Source of the DNA: Fidelibacterota bacterium
GTDB taxonomy: Bacteria; Fidelibacterota; UBA2242; JAFGTP01
NCBI GenBank assembly: GCA_016934035.1
Contig: JAFGTP010000066.1
Coordinates: 1 to 64,000, forward strand
Direction: 5' to 3'
DNA length: 64,000 nt
The position numbers and the translations under genes were made by a program. A model generated the notes under the pieces. The model did not search any database, was not told the DNA's origin, and was given only the letters and a program-made list of their open reading frames with translations. This document shows positions 8,450 through 19,049 of this stretch, piece by piece. The first letter of the stretch is position 1; every line of letters starts with the position of its first letter.

Positions 8450-10858
8450 TTATAGATCGATGTTTTTGGGTTGATATCGTTTCAGGCCCAGTGAATTGAC
8501 CACCACTGAAACAGAACTGAAAGACATGGCCGCTCCGGCCACAATAGGGTTCAGCAACCCCAGGGCGGCAATGGGAATTCCGATGACATTATAAAAAAAG
8601 GCCCAGAATAAATTTTGTTTGATCTTTTGCATGGTTTTCCGGGACAATTCAATGGCGGTTATGACTGACTTGAGATTGCTATTCATCAGGGCAATGTCAC
8701 CGGCTTCAATCGCAATATCACTGCCTGAGCCCACGGCAAAGCCAACATCCGCCACTGCCAGGGCCGGCGCATCGTTAATGCCGTCGCCTACCATGGCAAT
8801 GACTTTTCCGGAAGATTTTAATTCCTTTATTATTTCAGCCTTTTTCTCCGGCAATACTTCGGAAATGATCTGGCTGGGCGGCAATCCGATTTCGCTACCA
8901 ATGGCATCAGCAGTTCTCCGGTTATCTCCGGTCAGCATGAAAACTTCAAGGCCCATTTCTTTCATCAGAGCAATTGCTTCAGCCGAACCTTCTTTGACCC
9001 CATCTGAAACGCCGATCATTCCGGAAACCCGATCGTCAATTGAAATATAAATAACCGTTTTTCCCTGGATTTCCAGTTTAAAGGCATCCCGGTCATAATC
9101 CCCGGTAAAAATTCCGTTGTCATAAAGGAAAGAAGGTTTTCCGGCCAAAATTTTATGCCGGTTGACATGGCCGGCCACACCCTGGCCCGGAAAGACTTGG
9201 AAATTTTCACAATCCGGCACAGGAAGATTGTTGTTTTGGGTATAGGCCACAATGGCCTCGGCGATGGGATGTTCCGATTTATTTTCCAGGCCGGCAACCC
9301 ACTGCATCAGCTGGTTGTCATCATAATTCGAATAATTGACGATTTTAGTGACCTGGGGTTTGCCCCGGGTAATTGTTCCCGTTTTATCCAGCACAACCGT
9401 ATTGATTTTATGGGCGATTTCAAGGCTGACGCCGGATTTGACCAAAATTCCGTATTCAGCATTTTTCCCGGTTCCTACCATAATGGCTGTGGGCGTTGCC
9501 AGGCCTAAAGCGCAGGGGCAACTGATCACCAGGACCGAGACGCCTGCAACAAAGGCCGCCGTGATATCCCCTGCGATCAAAAACCAGAGTCCAAAGGTCA
9601 GAACAGCAATGGAAATAACAGCCGGGACAAAATAGGCGGCAATTTTATCCGCCAGCCTTTGAATTGGCGGTAAATTACTCTGGGCTTCTTCGACGATGCG
9701 AATAATGTTGGCCAGGACGGTATCTTTTCCAATACTTTGGGCCAGGAAATTAAAGGAACCGTGATGATTCACTGTGCCACTGTAGACCTTGTCATGGACC
9801 GATTTTTCAACAGGTAAACTTTCTCCGGTGAGCATGGATTCATTAATCATGGTATGCCCGGAAACAATGACGCCATCAACCGGGACCCTTTCACCGGGAC
9901 GCACAATGATTTCGTCATTGATTTCTACCCTTTCCACAGGAATGTCCAAAGTTTCCCTGTCCCGGACAATGCGGGCATATTTGGGCTGCAGGCTGATCAG
10001 TTTCTGAATGGCAAGGGAGGTTTTTCCTTTGGCTTTCAGTTCCAGATATTTCCCCAGCAAAACAAGGGTAATCAGGATACCCGAAGCCTCAAAATATAAA
10101 TCAGGATGGGTTCCGGCCGGATAATCTTTAAAAAAGCCATTGTAAACACTAAAGAAAAAGGCCGAAGATGTGCCCAGGGCCACCAGCAAATCCATGCCCG
10201 GACTTTTGGCTTTGAGAGAAAAATAGGCGGTTTTATAAAATTTCCAGCCGATCAGAAACTGAATCGGTGTTGTGATGATTAATTGAAAAAGGGGTTTATG
10301 CAATAGCGGGGTTTTCCAGTTGATAATCATTTGGACCATGGCAATCAGTAAGGGCAAACTCAGAAGGCCCGATAGAATCAGGGTCTTTTTCAAACGGCTG
10401 AGTTCAGTGTCTATTGAGGTTTTGTCTGGCTTCTGGATTTCTTCCGCTGAATAGCCGGCCTGTTTAATCCTATCGATCAAAGTTTCGGGATTCAGCAAAC
10501 CCCTATCAAATTCGATTTGTGTTTTCCCGGTTGCAAGATTGATATTGCATGAACGGACCCCGGGGGTTTTAAGTAGGGACTTTTCAATTGCTTTGACACA
10601 ATTTATACAGGACATTCCGGATATTTTTAATTCCACGGATTGAGTATCGGGATCAGTGGCCCGGTATCCCAGATTGCTGATTTCATGTAGGATATCTTCT
10701 GTGGGTATCTTTTGGTCATCAAAATTCACCAGGGCATAATTGGCTGCCAGGTTAACCCGGATCTTTTTGACCCCTTCTTTTTTTGAGAGTCCTTTTTCTA
10801 TGGCAAGAGCACAGTTAGCACAACTCATTCCGTCGATGTTTATCTTTTTTTGAACCAA
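8450..10858 (-). CDS. copA: Cu(I)-exporting P1B-type ATPase CopA
   Basis: This pump of about 802 residues exports Cu(I) from the cytoplasm using ATP. Two N-terminal HMA domains carry GMSCANC and GMSCINC. Eight membrane helices follow, with the transport motif [11 protein letters not shown] in helix 6. The actuator has TGES, the phosphorylation site is DKTGTITRG, the nucleotide-binding SEHPIA is present, and the hinge is GDGIND. The longer frame starting at 10957 would run through the upstream DUF302 gene. I prefer TTG at 10858, six nt after GGAG, which places HMA1 at the N terminus. The order DUF302-copA-DUF2892 on one strand suggests a copper or metal-stress operon. Confidence 0.95.
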   Translation of the reverse strand: MVQKKINIDGMSCANCALAIEKGLSKKEGVKKIRVNLAANYALVNFDDQKIPTEDILHEISNLGYRATDPDTQSVELKISGMSCINCVKAIEKSLLKTPGVRSCNINLATGKTQIEFDRGLLNPETLIDRIKQAGYSAEEIQKPDKTSIDTELSRLKKTLILSGLLSLPLLIAMVQMIINWKTPLLHKPLFQLIITTPIQFLIGWKFYKTAYFSLKAKSPGMDLLVALGTSSAFFFSVYNGFFKDYPAGTHPDLYFEASGILITLVLLGKYLELKAKGKTSLAIQKLISLQPKYARIVRDRETLDIPVERVEINDEIIVRPGERVPVDGVIVSGHTMINESMLTGESLPVEKSVHDKVYSGTVNHHGSFNFLAQSIGKDTVLANIIRIVEEAQSNLPPIQRLADKIAAYFVPAVISIAVLTFGLWFLIAGDITAAFVAGVSVLVISCPCALGLATPTAIMVGTGKNAEYGILVKSGVSLEIAHKINTVVLDKTGTITRGKPQVTKIVNYSNYDDNQLMQWVAGLENKSEHPIAEAIVAYTQNNNLPVPDCENFQVFPGQGVAGHVNRHKILAGKPSFLYDNGIFTGDYDRDAFKLEIQGKTVIYISIDDRVSGMIGVSDGVKEGSAEAIALMKEMGLEVFMLTGDNRRTADAIGSEIGLPPSQIISEVLPEKKAEIIKELKSSGKVIAMVGDGINDAPALAVADVGFAVGSGSDIAIEAGDIALMNSNLKSVITAIELSRKTMQKIKQNLFWAFFYNVIGIPIAALGLLNPIVAGAAMSFSSVSVVVNSLGLKRYQPKNIDL

Positions 10859-10871
10859 CAAAAACTCCTGT

Positions 10872-11261
10872 CTACACCACTGATTTAATGGCAGAGTCAA
10901 GAAGTTCTTCGACTCTTTCCGTAACGGATTCAATATGTTTGGAATAGAAAAAATCACTCATGTAGGTTGGGCGCTGAAATTCAATCTTGGTTGTATCCTG
11001 GTCTTTGTAAACCACTATTTTGCAGGGCAGAAACAGGCCGGCGCCTTTTTCCTGGGTGATGATTTCATGTGAAAGTTTCGGATTGCAGAGGCCTAGAATT
11101 CTGTAATCATCGAATTCAATTTTCAAGGCATTTTTGTATTTTTCTGACAAATTCAGGTCAATCATGACCTCAAACCCGATTTCCTGTACCTTATTCCCAA
11201 GGTCATTGATGAATTGGGTGACACTTTTTTGACTGATATACTTTAAACTGTAATGGTTCAT
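10872..11261 (-). CDS. DUF302 family protein
   Basis: This protein of about 129 residues has the DUF302 (TT1751-like) pattern, including [20 protein letters not shown] and [13 protein letters not shown]. The family is small and cytoplasmic or periplasmic, of unproven function, and often linked to metal or sulfur genes. There is no signal peptide. I chose the ATG at 11261, with AGGAG seven nt upstream, over a TTG at 11279. Its stop lies 13 nt before the copA start, so the two are probably co-transcribed and this gene leads the copper operon. Confidence 0.88.
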   Translation of the reverse strand: MNHYSLKYISQKSVTQFINDLGNKVQEIGFEVMIDLNLSEKYKNALKIEFDDYRILGLCNPKLSHEIITQEKGAGLFLPCKIVVYKDQDTTKIEFQRPTYMSDFFYSKHIESVTERVEELLDSAIKSVV

Positions 11262-11413
11262 TCTATAATCTCCTATCAATTTAATAGGTTTGAGGTAATA
11301 ACGCCCGGTTCGTTACATTTGTTTCAATTCATGATCTTAAAACGATTTGGAATTTGAATATGTGGGAAAAATTTGCTACTGTATAAGCAATTAACAATTT
11401 AAACGGAGTGTTT

Positions 11414-13063
11414 ATGAATAGATTAAAAAATGTCGTCGACATCGCAAAAAGCATCGGACTGGAAGCCAAAGACCTCGAAACCTATGGTGACTACAAAGCC
11501 AAGATCAAATATGAATCCGTGAAGGAGAAGTTGCGTCAGGGTGAAAAGGGCAACCTGATCCTTGTTTCTGCTATTACCCCAACCCCGGCTGGTGAAGGCA
11601 AAACGACCACGGCTGTCGGGCTGTCCATCGGGCTGAATCGGATCGGTTACAAATCCATTGTGACTTTGCGGGAACCATCCATGGGGCCGTTGTTCGGTAT
11701 GAAAGGCGGAGCTACCGGCGGCGGCATGACCACTGTCGAACCCAGCGATGATATCAATCTTCACTTTACTGGTGATATCCACGCTATCAGCGCCGCCCAC
11801 AATCTGATTTCCGCTGTGCTGGATAATCATATCTACCAGGAAAAAAAGCCCAGGGTTGACCCCCGACAGATCAATTGGAAACGGGTCATGGATATGAATG
11901 ACAGGGCACTGCGACAAATCATCACCGGACTGGGCGGCAAAGCCAATGGTTTTCCAACGGAAAATGGTTTCAATATTACCGCCTCTTCGGAAATTATGGC
12001 TATTATCGGCCTGGCAACCAGTTACGACGATTTGAGAGAAAAACTCAACCGTATTCTTCTGGGGTATACCTTTGATAATGAGCCGGTTTTTCTGAAAGAC
12101 CTCAATATGACCGATGCCGTGATGGCTGTTTTGAGGGATGCCTTTAAACCCAACCTGGTGCAAACCAGTGAAAACACACCGGCTTTCGTGCATGGCGGCC
12201 CTTTTGCCAATATCGCTCAGGGAACCTGTTCCGCTATTTCCATGAAACTGGCGCTGTCTTTGGTTGATTATGTCGTCACTGAGGCCGGTTTTGGATTTGA
12301 TTTGGGAGCTGAAAAATTTTTCGATATTGTTGCCCGAAAGTCCAATTTGAACCCAAGATCAGTAGTCCTTGTGGCAACCATCAGGGCCCTGAAAATGCAT
12401 GGCGGTATTAAAGTCAGAGAATTGGGGACAGTCAATCCCAAGGCTGTTAAAAAAGGCCTGCCGAACCTGGAAAAACATATTGAAAACATACAAAAATTTT
12501 CAGTTTGCCCGATTATCGCCATCAACAAATTCAACACTGATGACCCATCGGAAATCAAAGTTGTGGAAGATTTTCTCAGGGAAAAAAAGGTCAAGTTTGC
12601 CCTGATCGATTCAGCCGGCCGGGGCGGTGAAGGGGCTGAAGCCCTGGCGCGGGAAGTTGTCAGTGAATGCAATTGCGGCTGTGGCGACCATTACAAAACC
12701 CTCTATGACCTGGAAATGCCCATCGAGAAGAAAATCGAGACCATCTGCACTCAGATCTACGGTTCCAAGGCTGTGGATATCACAAAAGATGCGCAACAGG
12801 ACTTGAAAAAAATCGAAAAACTTGGTCTGGAAAAACTTCCGGTTTGTATTGCCAAAACACAAAAATCCTTATCGGATAACCCGTTGCTCATCGGCCGCCC
12901 TAAAGACTTTCTGGTTACAGTCCGCCAGATCAATATTTCTTCCGGCGCCGGTTTTTTGGTGCCTGTCACCGGAAATATCCTGTTGATGCCCGGCCTTCCG
13001 GAAGTGCCTGCCGCCGAAAACATCAAAGTGGATGAAAATGGAAATATCGAAGGCTTGGATTAA
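11414..13063 (+). CDS. fhs: Formate--tetrahydrofolate ligase
   Basis: This 549-residue enzyme makes 10-formyl-THF from formate, ATP and THF in the cytoplasm. It is full length for the family. The nucleotide-binding loop is in TPAGEGKTTTAVGLS near residue 56; further family blocks are REPSMGPLFGMKGGATGGG and FGFDLGAEKF. CGGAG at 11404-11408 sits just before the ATG at 11414; the in-frame GTG at 11408 overlaps that site and is unlikely. The gene is alone, with a strong terminator after it. It supplies one-carbon units for purine and formyl-Met synthesis, and could also serve acetogenic or formate-oxidising metabolism. Confidence 0.97.
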   Translation: MNRLKNVVDIAKSIGLEAKDLETYGDYKAKIKYESVKEKLRQGEKGNLILVSAITPTPAGEGKTTTAVGLSIGLNRIGYKSIVTLREPSMGPLFGMKGGATGGGMTTVEPSDDINLHFTGDIHAISAAHNLISAVLDNHIYQEKKPRVDPRQINWKRVMDMNDRALRQIITGLGGKANGFPTENGFNITASSEIMAIIGLATSYDDLREKLNRILLGYTFDNEPVFLKDLNMTDAVMAVLRDAFKPNLVQTSENTPAFVHGGPFANIAQGTCSAISMKLALSLVDYVVTEAGFGFDLGAEKFFDIVARKSNLNPRSVVLVATIRALKMHGGIKVRELGTVNPKAVKKGLPNLEKHIENIQKFSVCPIIAINKFNTDDPSEIKVVEDFLREKKVKFALIDSAGRGGEGAEALAREVVSECNCGCGDHYKTLYDLEMPIEKKIETICTQIYGSKAVDITKDAQQDLKKIEKLGLEKLPVCIAKTQKSLSDNPLLIGRPKDFLVTVRQINISSGAGFLVPVTGNILLMPGLPEVPAAENIKVDENGNIEGLD

Positions 13064-13097
13064 ATTATCGGTTTCAAAAAACCTGACCGCAACCATT

Positions 13098-13137
13098 AAA
13101 AAACAAACCCATCTTTTTATCGATGGGTTTGTTTTTT
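13098..13137 (+). terminator. Rho-independent terminator after fhs
   Basis: A perfect stem pairs AAAAAACAAACCCATC (13098-13113) with GATGGGTTTGTTTTTT (13122-13137) around a short AT loop. It ends in a T run and begins with an A run, so it could act in both directions. Confidence 0.92.
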
Positions 13138-13235
13138 ACGTTGAATTTTATTGATTTTAGAAGTAGCATAAATCCTGCCTATTGCCTAAATTTTCGTATA
13201 TTTTTACTGCAAATATTTTAACAATTGGAGAATAA

Positions 13236-15479
13236 ATGACTATTAAACATGAACCTGAAGTAAATTGGGAATTAGCCAAAGAACATGGTCTCATCCAAGA
13301 AGAATGGGAAAGAATTCAGGAAATTCTCGGGCGTGTGCCCACCTTCACCGAACTGGGTGTTTTTTCAGTAATGTGGAGTGAACATTGTTCCTACAAAAAC
13401 TCCATCGCAATGCTCAAAAAACTCCCCCGTGAAGGCAAAAACCTGCTGGTGGGCGCCGGAGAAGAAAATGCCGGACTGGTGGATATCGGGGACGGCTTGG
13501 CCTGCGCTTTCAAAATTGAAAGCCATAACCATCCTTCAGCTGTAGAACCTTTTCAGGGTGCGGCAACCGGAGTCGGTGGTATCCTTCGCGATATTTTCAC
13601 CATGGGCGCCAGGCCTATCGCCTGTCTGAATTCACTCCGCTTCGGGCCACTGGATGTTCCCCGCAACAGGTTTTTGTTAAATAATGTCGTCAAAGGCATC
13701 GCCCATTACGGCAATTGCATGGGTATTCCCACTGTCGGAGGCGAAATCTATTTTGACGAGGGATATTCTGAAAATCCACTGGTCAATGCTATGGCCATCG
13801 GAATTGTCAAACATGACGAGGTCAAAAGCGCAACTTCCCATGGTGATGGCAATACCGTAATGATCGTCGGCGCATCAACCGGCCGAGACGGTATCCATGG
13901 TGCTACTTTCGCATCGGTGGAAATCAGCGAGGAATCCGAATCCCGGCGCTCCAATGTCCAGGTCGGTGATCCCTTTACCGAAAAATTACTCTTGGAAGCT
14001 ACTCTGGAATTATGCAAAAAAGATTACGTCATTGGTATTCAGGACATGGGCGCCGCTGGCATATCCTGCTCCACTTCGGAAATGTCTGAAAAAGGCGGGC
14101 ATGGCATGAAAATCGACATCAATAAAGTTCCGATGCGCGAACCGGAGATGGTGCCTTATGAAGTGATGCTGTCGGAATCCCAGGAAAGAATGCTGGTGGT
14201 TGTCCGCAAAGGCTTTGAACAGGAAGTTAAGGATATTCTGGGCAAATGGGACCTGCATGCCGAAGAGGTGGGGATGGTCACCAAAGAACCAAAAATTGAA
14301 GTCCGCATGGATGGTAAAAAATTCGCCAGCATACCGGCTGCCGACCTTTGCCTGGGCGGGGGTGCTCCGGTTTATATACGGGATTCAAAACGACCGGCCT
14401 ATCTGGATGTACTTCAAAATGAAGACCTCACTAACCTTCCGGAGCCGAAAGATTATAATGAAGTCCTGATAAAATTAATGGGGTCTGTCAATATTGCTGA
14501 CAAAGGCTGGGTTTACCATCAATATGACCATTCGGTCCGAACAAATTCCATGGTGACACCGGGCAGTTCTGCGGCTGTCATTCGTCTCAAAAAAGCACCG
14601 AACAAGGCCCTGGCAGCTTCAACTGACGGCAATGGTCGATATGTCTATCTCAACCCTCGCAGCGGCGGCAAAATAGCCGTAGCGGAATCAGCCCGCAATG
14701 TAGTTTGCTCAGGCGCCAAGCCATTGGCCATTACCAATTGCCTGAACTTCGGCAATCCCTATGACCCGGAAGTCTATTATCAGTTCAAAGAAGCGGTACT
14801 GGGCATGGGAGAAGCCTGTCAAATGTTTGATACTCCTGTTACTGGTGGCAATGTCAGTTTTTACAACGAATCTCCAACCACAGCCATCTTCCCTACTCCG
14901 GTCATCGGCATGCTGGGACTGGTTGAAAACCTGAAACATGTCACCACGTCAGAATTCAAGGACGCCGGCGACTTTATCGTCATGCTCGGGACCATTAAGC
15001 CGGAACTGGGTGGCTCTGAATTCCTCAAAGTCATTCACAACAAAGTTACCGGAAATGCACCGGCAATTGACCTCCATTTTGAAAAACGCATTCATGAAAC
15101 CACGCTGGCGCTGATACGATCCGGAATTGTGAAATCAGCCACTGATGTATCTGATGGCGGATTGGCAGTATCCGCTGCGGAATCCCTGGTCAGAAACAGA
15201 AATAAAAAATTGGGTGCATCCATTTATATTTCACGAAAAATGCGTGATGATGAACTGCTTTTCAGTGAAAGCCAGTCTGTGATCATCGTCTCAATCAGCG
15301 AAAAGCATTTGCTGGATTTGGAAAAAATTACATCGGAATATCATGTTCCCAGCGTGACCATTGGCAAAGTCACCAAAGACGGTATTCTGAAAATCAATGA
15401 TTCTGTCAAAATTGATACGGAAAAACTCAGTGAAGTGTATTTCAGAACTCTTCCGACGATTATGAAGGATGAACATTGA
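13236..15479 (+). CDS. purL: Phosphoribosylformylglycinamidine synthase subunit PurL
   Basis: This 747-residue protein is the small (non-fused) PurL, the ATP-dependent synthase subunit of purine step 4. It converts FGAR to FGAM with ammonia from PurQ and assembly by PurS. Visible signatures are [11 protein letters not shown] near residue 50, [21 protein letters not shown] near 99, and the two repeated AIRS-like halves with DMGAAGISC and [14 protein letters not shown]. The ATG has GGAG at 13226-13229 upstream. purS and purQ are not adjacent in this window. The gene is followed by a GCAA-loop terminator. Confidence 0.97.
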   Translation: MTIKHEPEVNWELAKEHGLIQEEWERIQEILGRVPTFTELGVFSVMWSEHCSYKNSIAMLKKLPREGKNLLVGAGEENAGLVDIGDGLACAFKIESHNHPSAVEPFQGAATGVGGILRDIFTMGARPIACLNSLRFGPLDVPRNRFLLNNVVKGIAHYGNCMGIPTVGGEIYFDEGYSENPLVNAMAIGIVKHDEVKSATSHGDGNTVMIVGASTGRDGIHGATFASVEISEESESRRSNVQVGDPFTEKLLLEATLELCKKDYVIGIQDMGAAGISCSTSEMSEKGGHGMKIDINKVPMREPEMVPYEVMLSESQERMLVVVRKGFEQEVKDILGKWDLHAEEVGMVTKEPKIEVRMDGKKFASIPAADLCLGGGAPVYIRDSKRPAYLDVLQNEDLTNLPEPKDYNEVLIKLMGSVNIADKGWVYHQYDHSVRTNSMVTPGSSAAVIRLKKAPNKALAASTDGNGRYVYLNPRSGGKIAVAESARNVVCSGAKPLAITNCLNFGNPYDPEVYYQFKEAVLGMGEACQMFDTPVTGGNVSFYNESPTTAIFPTPVIGMLGLVENLKHVTTSEFKDAGDFIVMLGTIKPELGGSEFLKVIHNKVTGNAPAIDLHFEKRIHETTLALIRSGIVKSATDVSDGGLAVSAAESLVRNRNKKLGASIYISRKMRDDELLFSESQSVIIVSISEKHLLDLEKITSEYHVPSVTIGKVTKDGILKINDSVKIDTEKLSEVYFRTLPTIMKDEH

Positions 15480-15516
15480 TATTATAGACTGCATTGACTA
15501 ACTTGAAAATTAATTT

Positions 15517-15545
15517 AAAGCGATGAGCAATCATCGCTTTTTTAT
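15517..15545 (+). terminator. Rho-independent terminator after purL
   Basis: A perfect 10-bp stem AAAGCGATGA / TCATCGCTTT (15517-15526 and 15531-15540) closes a GCAA tetraloop and is followed by a T-rich run. Confidence 0.92.
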
Positions 15546-15576
15546 TTTTAAAATTATCTCATATTACAAAATTTTT

Positions 15577-15640
15577 CACACTGAGCGCCGTCGAAGTCTG
15601 ATTTCGCAATGTCCTCTACGATGAAACTCAGGGCGACAAC
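15577..15640. repeat. Decayed intergenic inverted-repeat element
   Basis: CACTGAGCGCCGTCGAAGT (15579-15597) faces a degraded partner, roughly TACGATGAAACTCAGGGCGACA (ending ~15638). CTGAGCG...GTCGAAG and its complement are arms of a small intergenic palindrome I know from many bacterial genomes. This copy looks half eroded. The rest of the 336-base gap between purL and the next gene (to 15815) holds the purL terminator and AT-rich sequence, presumably with the downstream promoter. Confidence 0.4.
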
Positions 15641-15815
15641 AGCGCTTCCGATCCTGTCAGGTTGAGATCTGTTAAAATGTGACTATCCCAGGTTTAAAGG
15701 CTTTGGCTAATTTTTAAAAAATTTTAAAAATCCTTATTCATTATTATAATTAACTTTTATATTTTATAGAAAACCTATTTATCAAAGATTTAGAAAAATT
15801 AGTAAGGGAGGGTTC

Positions 15816-17171
15816 ATGAATATTCAAAAAAGCAGACGCAATTTCATCAAAAAACTGGGAGCAGCCGGTACAATATTAGCAGGGGCCCCGGCCGTTTTAC
15901 GTTCGACAAAATCCTCATCGCAATTACTGGGCCGCCCTGTCAACAATTCAGCCAATGATACTTTACAAGTCGCTCTCATTGGCGCCGGCGGTATGGGAAG
16001 CACGGATCTGCGTACAGCGCTGTCTCATCCCAATACTGAAGTCGTGGCCGTCGCTGACCTCTACCAGGGACGACTGGATAACGCAAAAGAGACTTTCGGA
16101 AGTCAAATTTTTACCACCCGGGATTATCGTGAAATACTGGAACGTGATGATGTCGATGTCGTTATAATCGGGACCCATGACCACTGGCACAAGCAGATCA
16201 GTGTTGATGCTCTGAACAAAGGCAAACATGTCTATTGTGAAAAACCCATGGTCCACTCACTAGAGGAAGGGCCGGAGGTAATCCGGGCACAAAAAAAATC
16301 CGGAAAGATCTTTTGTGTCGGCAGTCAGCTGCTTTCCTCTCTCGGATATGAAAAGGCAAAAGAACTACTGAAGGATGGCGCCATCGGAAAATTAAATTAT
16401 GCAGAAGGGGTCTGGGCAAGACGTAGTGCCGGCGGAGCCTGGAACGGGCCAATCCCTGCGGATGCATCCCCCGAAACAATCGATTGGGACACCTTTTTAA
16501 AAGACAAAAAGCGGTACCAATTCGATCCGGAACGTTTTTTCAACTGGCGTAAATACAAGGATTACGGCACCGGCATGAATGGCGATCTTTTTGTCCATAT
16601 TATTTCCGGACTTCATTTTGTCACCGATTCTTTTGGCCCCAACCAGATTTATTCCACCGGCGGCATTCGCTTTTGGCAGGACGGCCGGGAAGTTCCCGAT
16701 GTGCTTATCGGCACCTTTGATTATCCCGAAACCCAAACCCATCCTGGTTTTAACCTTTCCCTGAGATGTAATTTTGTTGACGGGACCCAAGGCAGTTATT
16801 TCTATGTCATGCGTCTGATCGGCAGTGAAGGGTTAATGGAAATTCAACCTAACAAGGTCATTCTGGAAAGAAACAAGGTTCTTTCAGGTATCGATCCCAA
16901 TGTTGATCCTTCTGAATTAAAAAAGGCCCTGAATGACCGTAAAAGAATCCTTGGGCCTGAAGAAATTGTTTATGAAGCCGAAGCCGATTATAAAGGTTGC
17001 CACTATGACCATTTCGGCTATTTTTTTGACGCAGTTCGAAATGGCAGTCAACTGGTGGAAGACGCTGTTTTCGGATACCGCGCTGCAGCTCCGGCACTGG
17101 CCTGTAATGACAGCTATTTTCAAAAGAAAATTATCCAGTGGGACCCTGTGAAAATGCAAAAAATCAATTAA
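15816..17171 (+). CDS. TAT-exported Gfo/Idh/MocA family oxidoreductase
   Basis: This 451-residue protein starts with a twin-arginine signal (SRRNFIKKLGAAG), so it should act folded, with bound cofactor, in the periplasm. A Rossmann fold follows with VALIGAGGMGSTDLRTA near residue 52, then the family Lys motif in KGKHVYCEKPMVHS. The C-terminal half has the Gfo/Idh/MocA alpha/beta domain. Family members oxidise or rearrange sugars with tightly bound NAD(P). The ATG has GGGAGGG upstream. It is the first gene of a tight operon with two DUF1080 proteins, a DoxX protein and a second exported oxidoreductase, which points to glycoside C3 oxidation. The exact substrate cannot be read from sequence. 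Confidence 0.92.
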   Translation: MNIQKSRRNFIKKLGAAGTILAGAPAVLRSTKSSSQLLGRPVNNSANDTLQVALIGAGGMGSTDLRTALSHPNTEVVAVADLYQGRLDNAKETFGSQIFTTRDYREILERDDVDVVIIGTHDHWHKQISVDALNKGKHVYCEKPMVHSLEEGPEVIRAQKKSGKIFCVGSQLLSSLGYEKAKELLKDGAIGKLNYAEGVWARRSAGGAWNGPIPADASPETIDWDTFLKDKKRYQFDPERFFNWRKYKDYGTGMNGDLFVHIISGLHFVTDSFGPNQIYSTGGIRFWQDGREVPDVLIGTFDYPETQTHPGFNLSLRCNFVDGTQGSYFYVMRLIGSEGLMEIQPNKVILERNKVLSGIDPNVDPSELKKALNDRKRILGPEEIVYEAEADYKGCHYDHFGYFFDAVRNGSQLVEDAVFGYRAAAPALACNDSYFQKKIIQWDPVKMQKIN

Positions 17172-17183
17172 GGAGATGAAAAA

Positions 17184-17894
17184 ATGAAAAAAATATTAGC
17201 CCTAACAATAATCGCATTATTCTCTATTTCAAATTGTACCAGGAGCCTTCAAAATACCCTGACAACCCAGGAAAAAAAAGATGGCTGGCAACTGCTTTTC
17301 GATGGCAAAACCACCAAAGGCTGGCATGGCTACCTCGAAGAAAATACCGGTGAGGGCTGGATTGTACAAGAGGGATTGCTCTATTGCAAAGGAGTCGGTG
17401 GTGATATCGGCGGCGATATTGTAACAGACGAGGAATTTGATAATTTCATTCTCAAACTGGACTGGAAAATATCCAAAGGTGGCAATTCAGGAGTGTTTTA
17501 CCACGTCAGGGAAGATGAAAAATATGCCGCACCCTATCTGACCGGCCCTGAATATCAGCTGATCGATGATGCCGGATTTCCTGAGCCCCTTGAAGACTGG
17601 CAGAAAGCAGGCGCTGATTATGCCATGTATCCAGCTGGTGAAAATAAGAAACTGATGCCTCAGGGCGAATGGAACACCACCCGGATTGTTTTCGATCACG
17701 GCCATGTGGAGCACTGGCTAAACGGCGAAAAAATTGTGGAATTTGAAGCCTGGTCCAAAGAGTGGACCCGCCTCAAAACAGAAGGAAAATGGAAAGATTA
17801 TCCCGATTATGGTATTTATAAGTCCGGGCTCATCGGCCTTCAGGATCATGGTAATGAAATCTGGTTTAGAAATATTAAAATTAAAGAATTGTAA
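17184..17894 (+). CDS. DUF1080 (3-keto-disaccharide hydrolase family) lipoprotein
   Basis: This 236-residue protein has a lipoprotein signal (lipobox ISNC, Cys at ~18) and one DUF1080 domain: WQLLFDGKTTKGWHGY near the start, then FILKLDWKISKGGNSGVFYHV, ending RNIKIKEL. DUF1080 is a concanavalin-like beta-sandwich. Characterised members hydrolyse or eliminate 3-keto-glycosides made by Gfo/Idh/MocA dehydrogenases. It lies 12 nt after the oxidoreductase gene with AGGAG upstream. Retention in the outer or inner membrane facing the periplasm matches the TAT-exported partner. Confidence 0.92.
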   Translation: MKKILALTIIALFSISNCTRSLQNTLTTQEKKDGWQLLFDGKTTKGWHGYLEENTGEGWIVQEGLLYCKGVGGDIGGDIVTDEEFDNFILKLDWKISKGGNSGVFYHVREDEKYAAPYLTGPEYQLIDDAGFPEPLEDWQKAGADYAMYPAGENKKLMPQGEWNTTRIVFDHGHVEHWLNGEKIVEFEAWSKEWTRLKTEGKWKDYPDYGIYKSGLIGLQDHGNEIWFRNIKIKEL

Positions 17895-17935
17895 CAAAAA
17901 AACCATGATAAGGTAATTAACATATAGGACAAAAA

Positions 17936-18535
17936 ATGAAAAAAATATTTATCCTTTTGTTTTCACTGCTCCTGATTTGTTCCTGCAAGAAAAACGATTC
18001 TTTTCAGTCTATTTTCAATGGCCGGGACCTGTCGGGCTGGCAAATTTTCGGCACGGAAAAATGGTATGTGGAAGATAGTGAGCTGGTCTGCGAAAGCGGG
18101 CCGGACCAGCAATACGGATACCTGGCAACGGAAAAATTTTATAAAGACTTTGAACTGCTACTTGAGTTTAAGCAGGAAGCTGATGGCAACAGCGGAATCT
18201 TTTTTCGGTCCACGATTGAGGGAACAAAAATTTCCGGATGGCAGGTTGAAGTAGCGCCGCCAAACCATGATACCGGCGGAATTTATGAATCCTACGGGCG
18301 TGGCTGGCTGGTCCAGATTCCCGAAGAGAAAGAAAATATTTTGTTGCCTGGCCAATGGAACAGCCTCAGAATCCTTGTCAAAGGAGACAGAGTGCAAACT
18401 TTTCTCAACAGCCAGCAAATGGTGGATCTCACCGATGAAAAAATTGGGGCAGCTAATGGTTCTGTTGCCTTACAAATCCATGATGGCGGTGGCATTAAAG
18501 TACGCTGGCGGAATCTGAAAATAAAGGAACTTTAA
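17936..18535 (+). CDS. Second DUF1080 lipoprotein
   Basis: This 199-residue protein has lipobox ICSC (Cys at ~17) and a compact DUF1080 domain: FQSIFNGRDLSGWQIF, LLLEFKQEADGNSGIFFRS, GGIYESYGRGWLV, ending WRNLKIKEL. It is clearly homologous to the preceding gene but shorter and lacks that gene's WSKEWTRLKTEGKW-type segment, so the two probably differ in substrate or step. It lies 41 nt downstream of its paralogue and one base upstream of the DoxX gene. Confidence 0.92.
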   Translation: MKKIFILLFSLLLICSCKKNDSFQSIFNGRDLSGWQIFGTEKWYVEDSELVCESGPDQQYGYLATEKFYKDFELLLEFKQEADGNSGIFFRSTIEGTKISGWQVEVAPPNHDTGGIYESYGRGWLVQIPEEKENILLPGQWNSLRILVKGDRVQTFLNSQQMVDLTDEKIGAANGSVALQIHDGGGIKVRWRNLKIKEL

Positions 18536-18536
18536 A

Positions 18537-19049
18537 TTGAAATCTGAATCCCAACATCAATCATTGATTCAAATTACAGCTCTGATTTTGCTCAGATGGA
18601 TCATCGGCTGGCACTTTGCCTATGAAGGCATTGCAAAATTATTCGATTCCAATTGGTCGGCATATTTTTATCTGCTGGATTCCAAAGGCTGGTTTCCCGG
18701 TTTTTTTATTAATATGGCCACCAATCCTTTCACCCTGGCAATCCTGGATCCGTTCATCAAATGGTCACTGGTTTTGATCGGTTTGAGCCTGATCATTGGT
18801 TTTCTGACAAGATATGCAAGCATTGGGGCCATGGGGATGCTGTTGTTTTTTTGGCTCTCCCATCCGCCCTTTATCGGCATGGAATATGCCCTGCCCGCAG
18901 AAGGACATTATCTGGTTTTTGACAAGAATAGTGTTGAATTCTTTGCTCTTTTAGTAATTCTGGTCTTTCCGACAGAGCATATTATCGGAATTCAGGCAAT
19001 GTTAGGACAAAGGGATACCCAAAGTGAGGAGGTTGAAAATGTCCAATAA
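18537..19049 (+). CDS. DoxX-family membrane protein
   Basis: This 170-residue inner-membrane protein has four predicted helices. It opens with the DoxX-like block LLRWIIGWHFAYEGIAKLFD and has the family region LVLIGLSLIIGFLTRYASIGAM. The start is TTG at 18537, right after the previous stop, with AAGGA at 18524-18528. Some DoxX proteins are the small subunit of quinone-reducing enzymes. Here its place between exported oxidoreductases suggests, by inference only, a membrane electron acceptor for them. It overlaps the next gene by 11 nt. Confidence 0.85.
   Translation: MKSESQHQSLIQITALILLRWIIGWHFAYEGIAKLFDSNWSAYFYLLDSKGWFPGFFINMATNPFTLAILDPFIKWSLVLIGLSLIIGFLTRYASIGAMGMLLFFWLSHPPFIGMEYALPAEGHYLVFDKNSVEFFALLVILVFPTEHIIGIQAMLGQRDTQSEEVENVQ

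Noticed and set aside
11423-12193. 256-residue minus-strand frame inside fhs
   Set aside because: It is a shadow of fhs, whose motifs are complete on the other strand.
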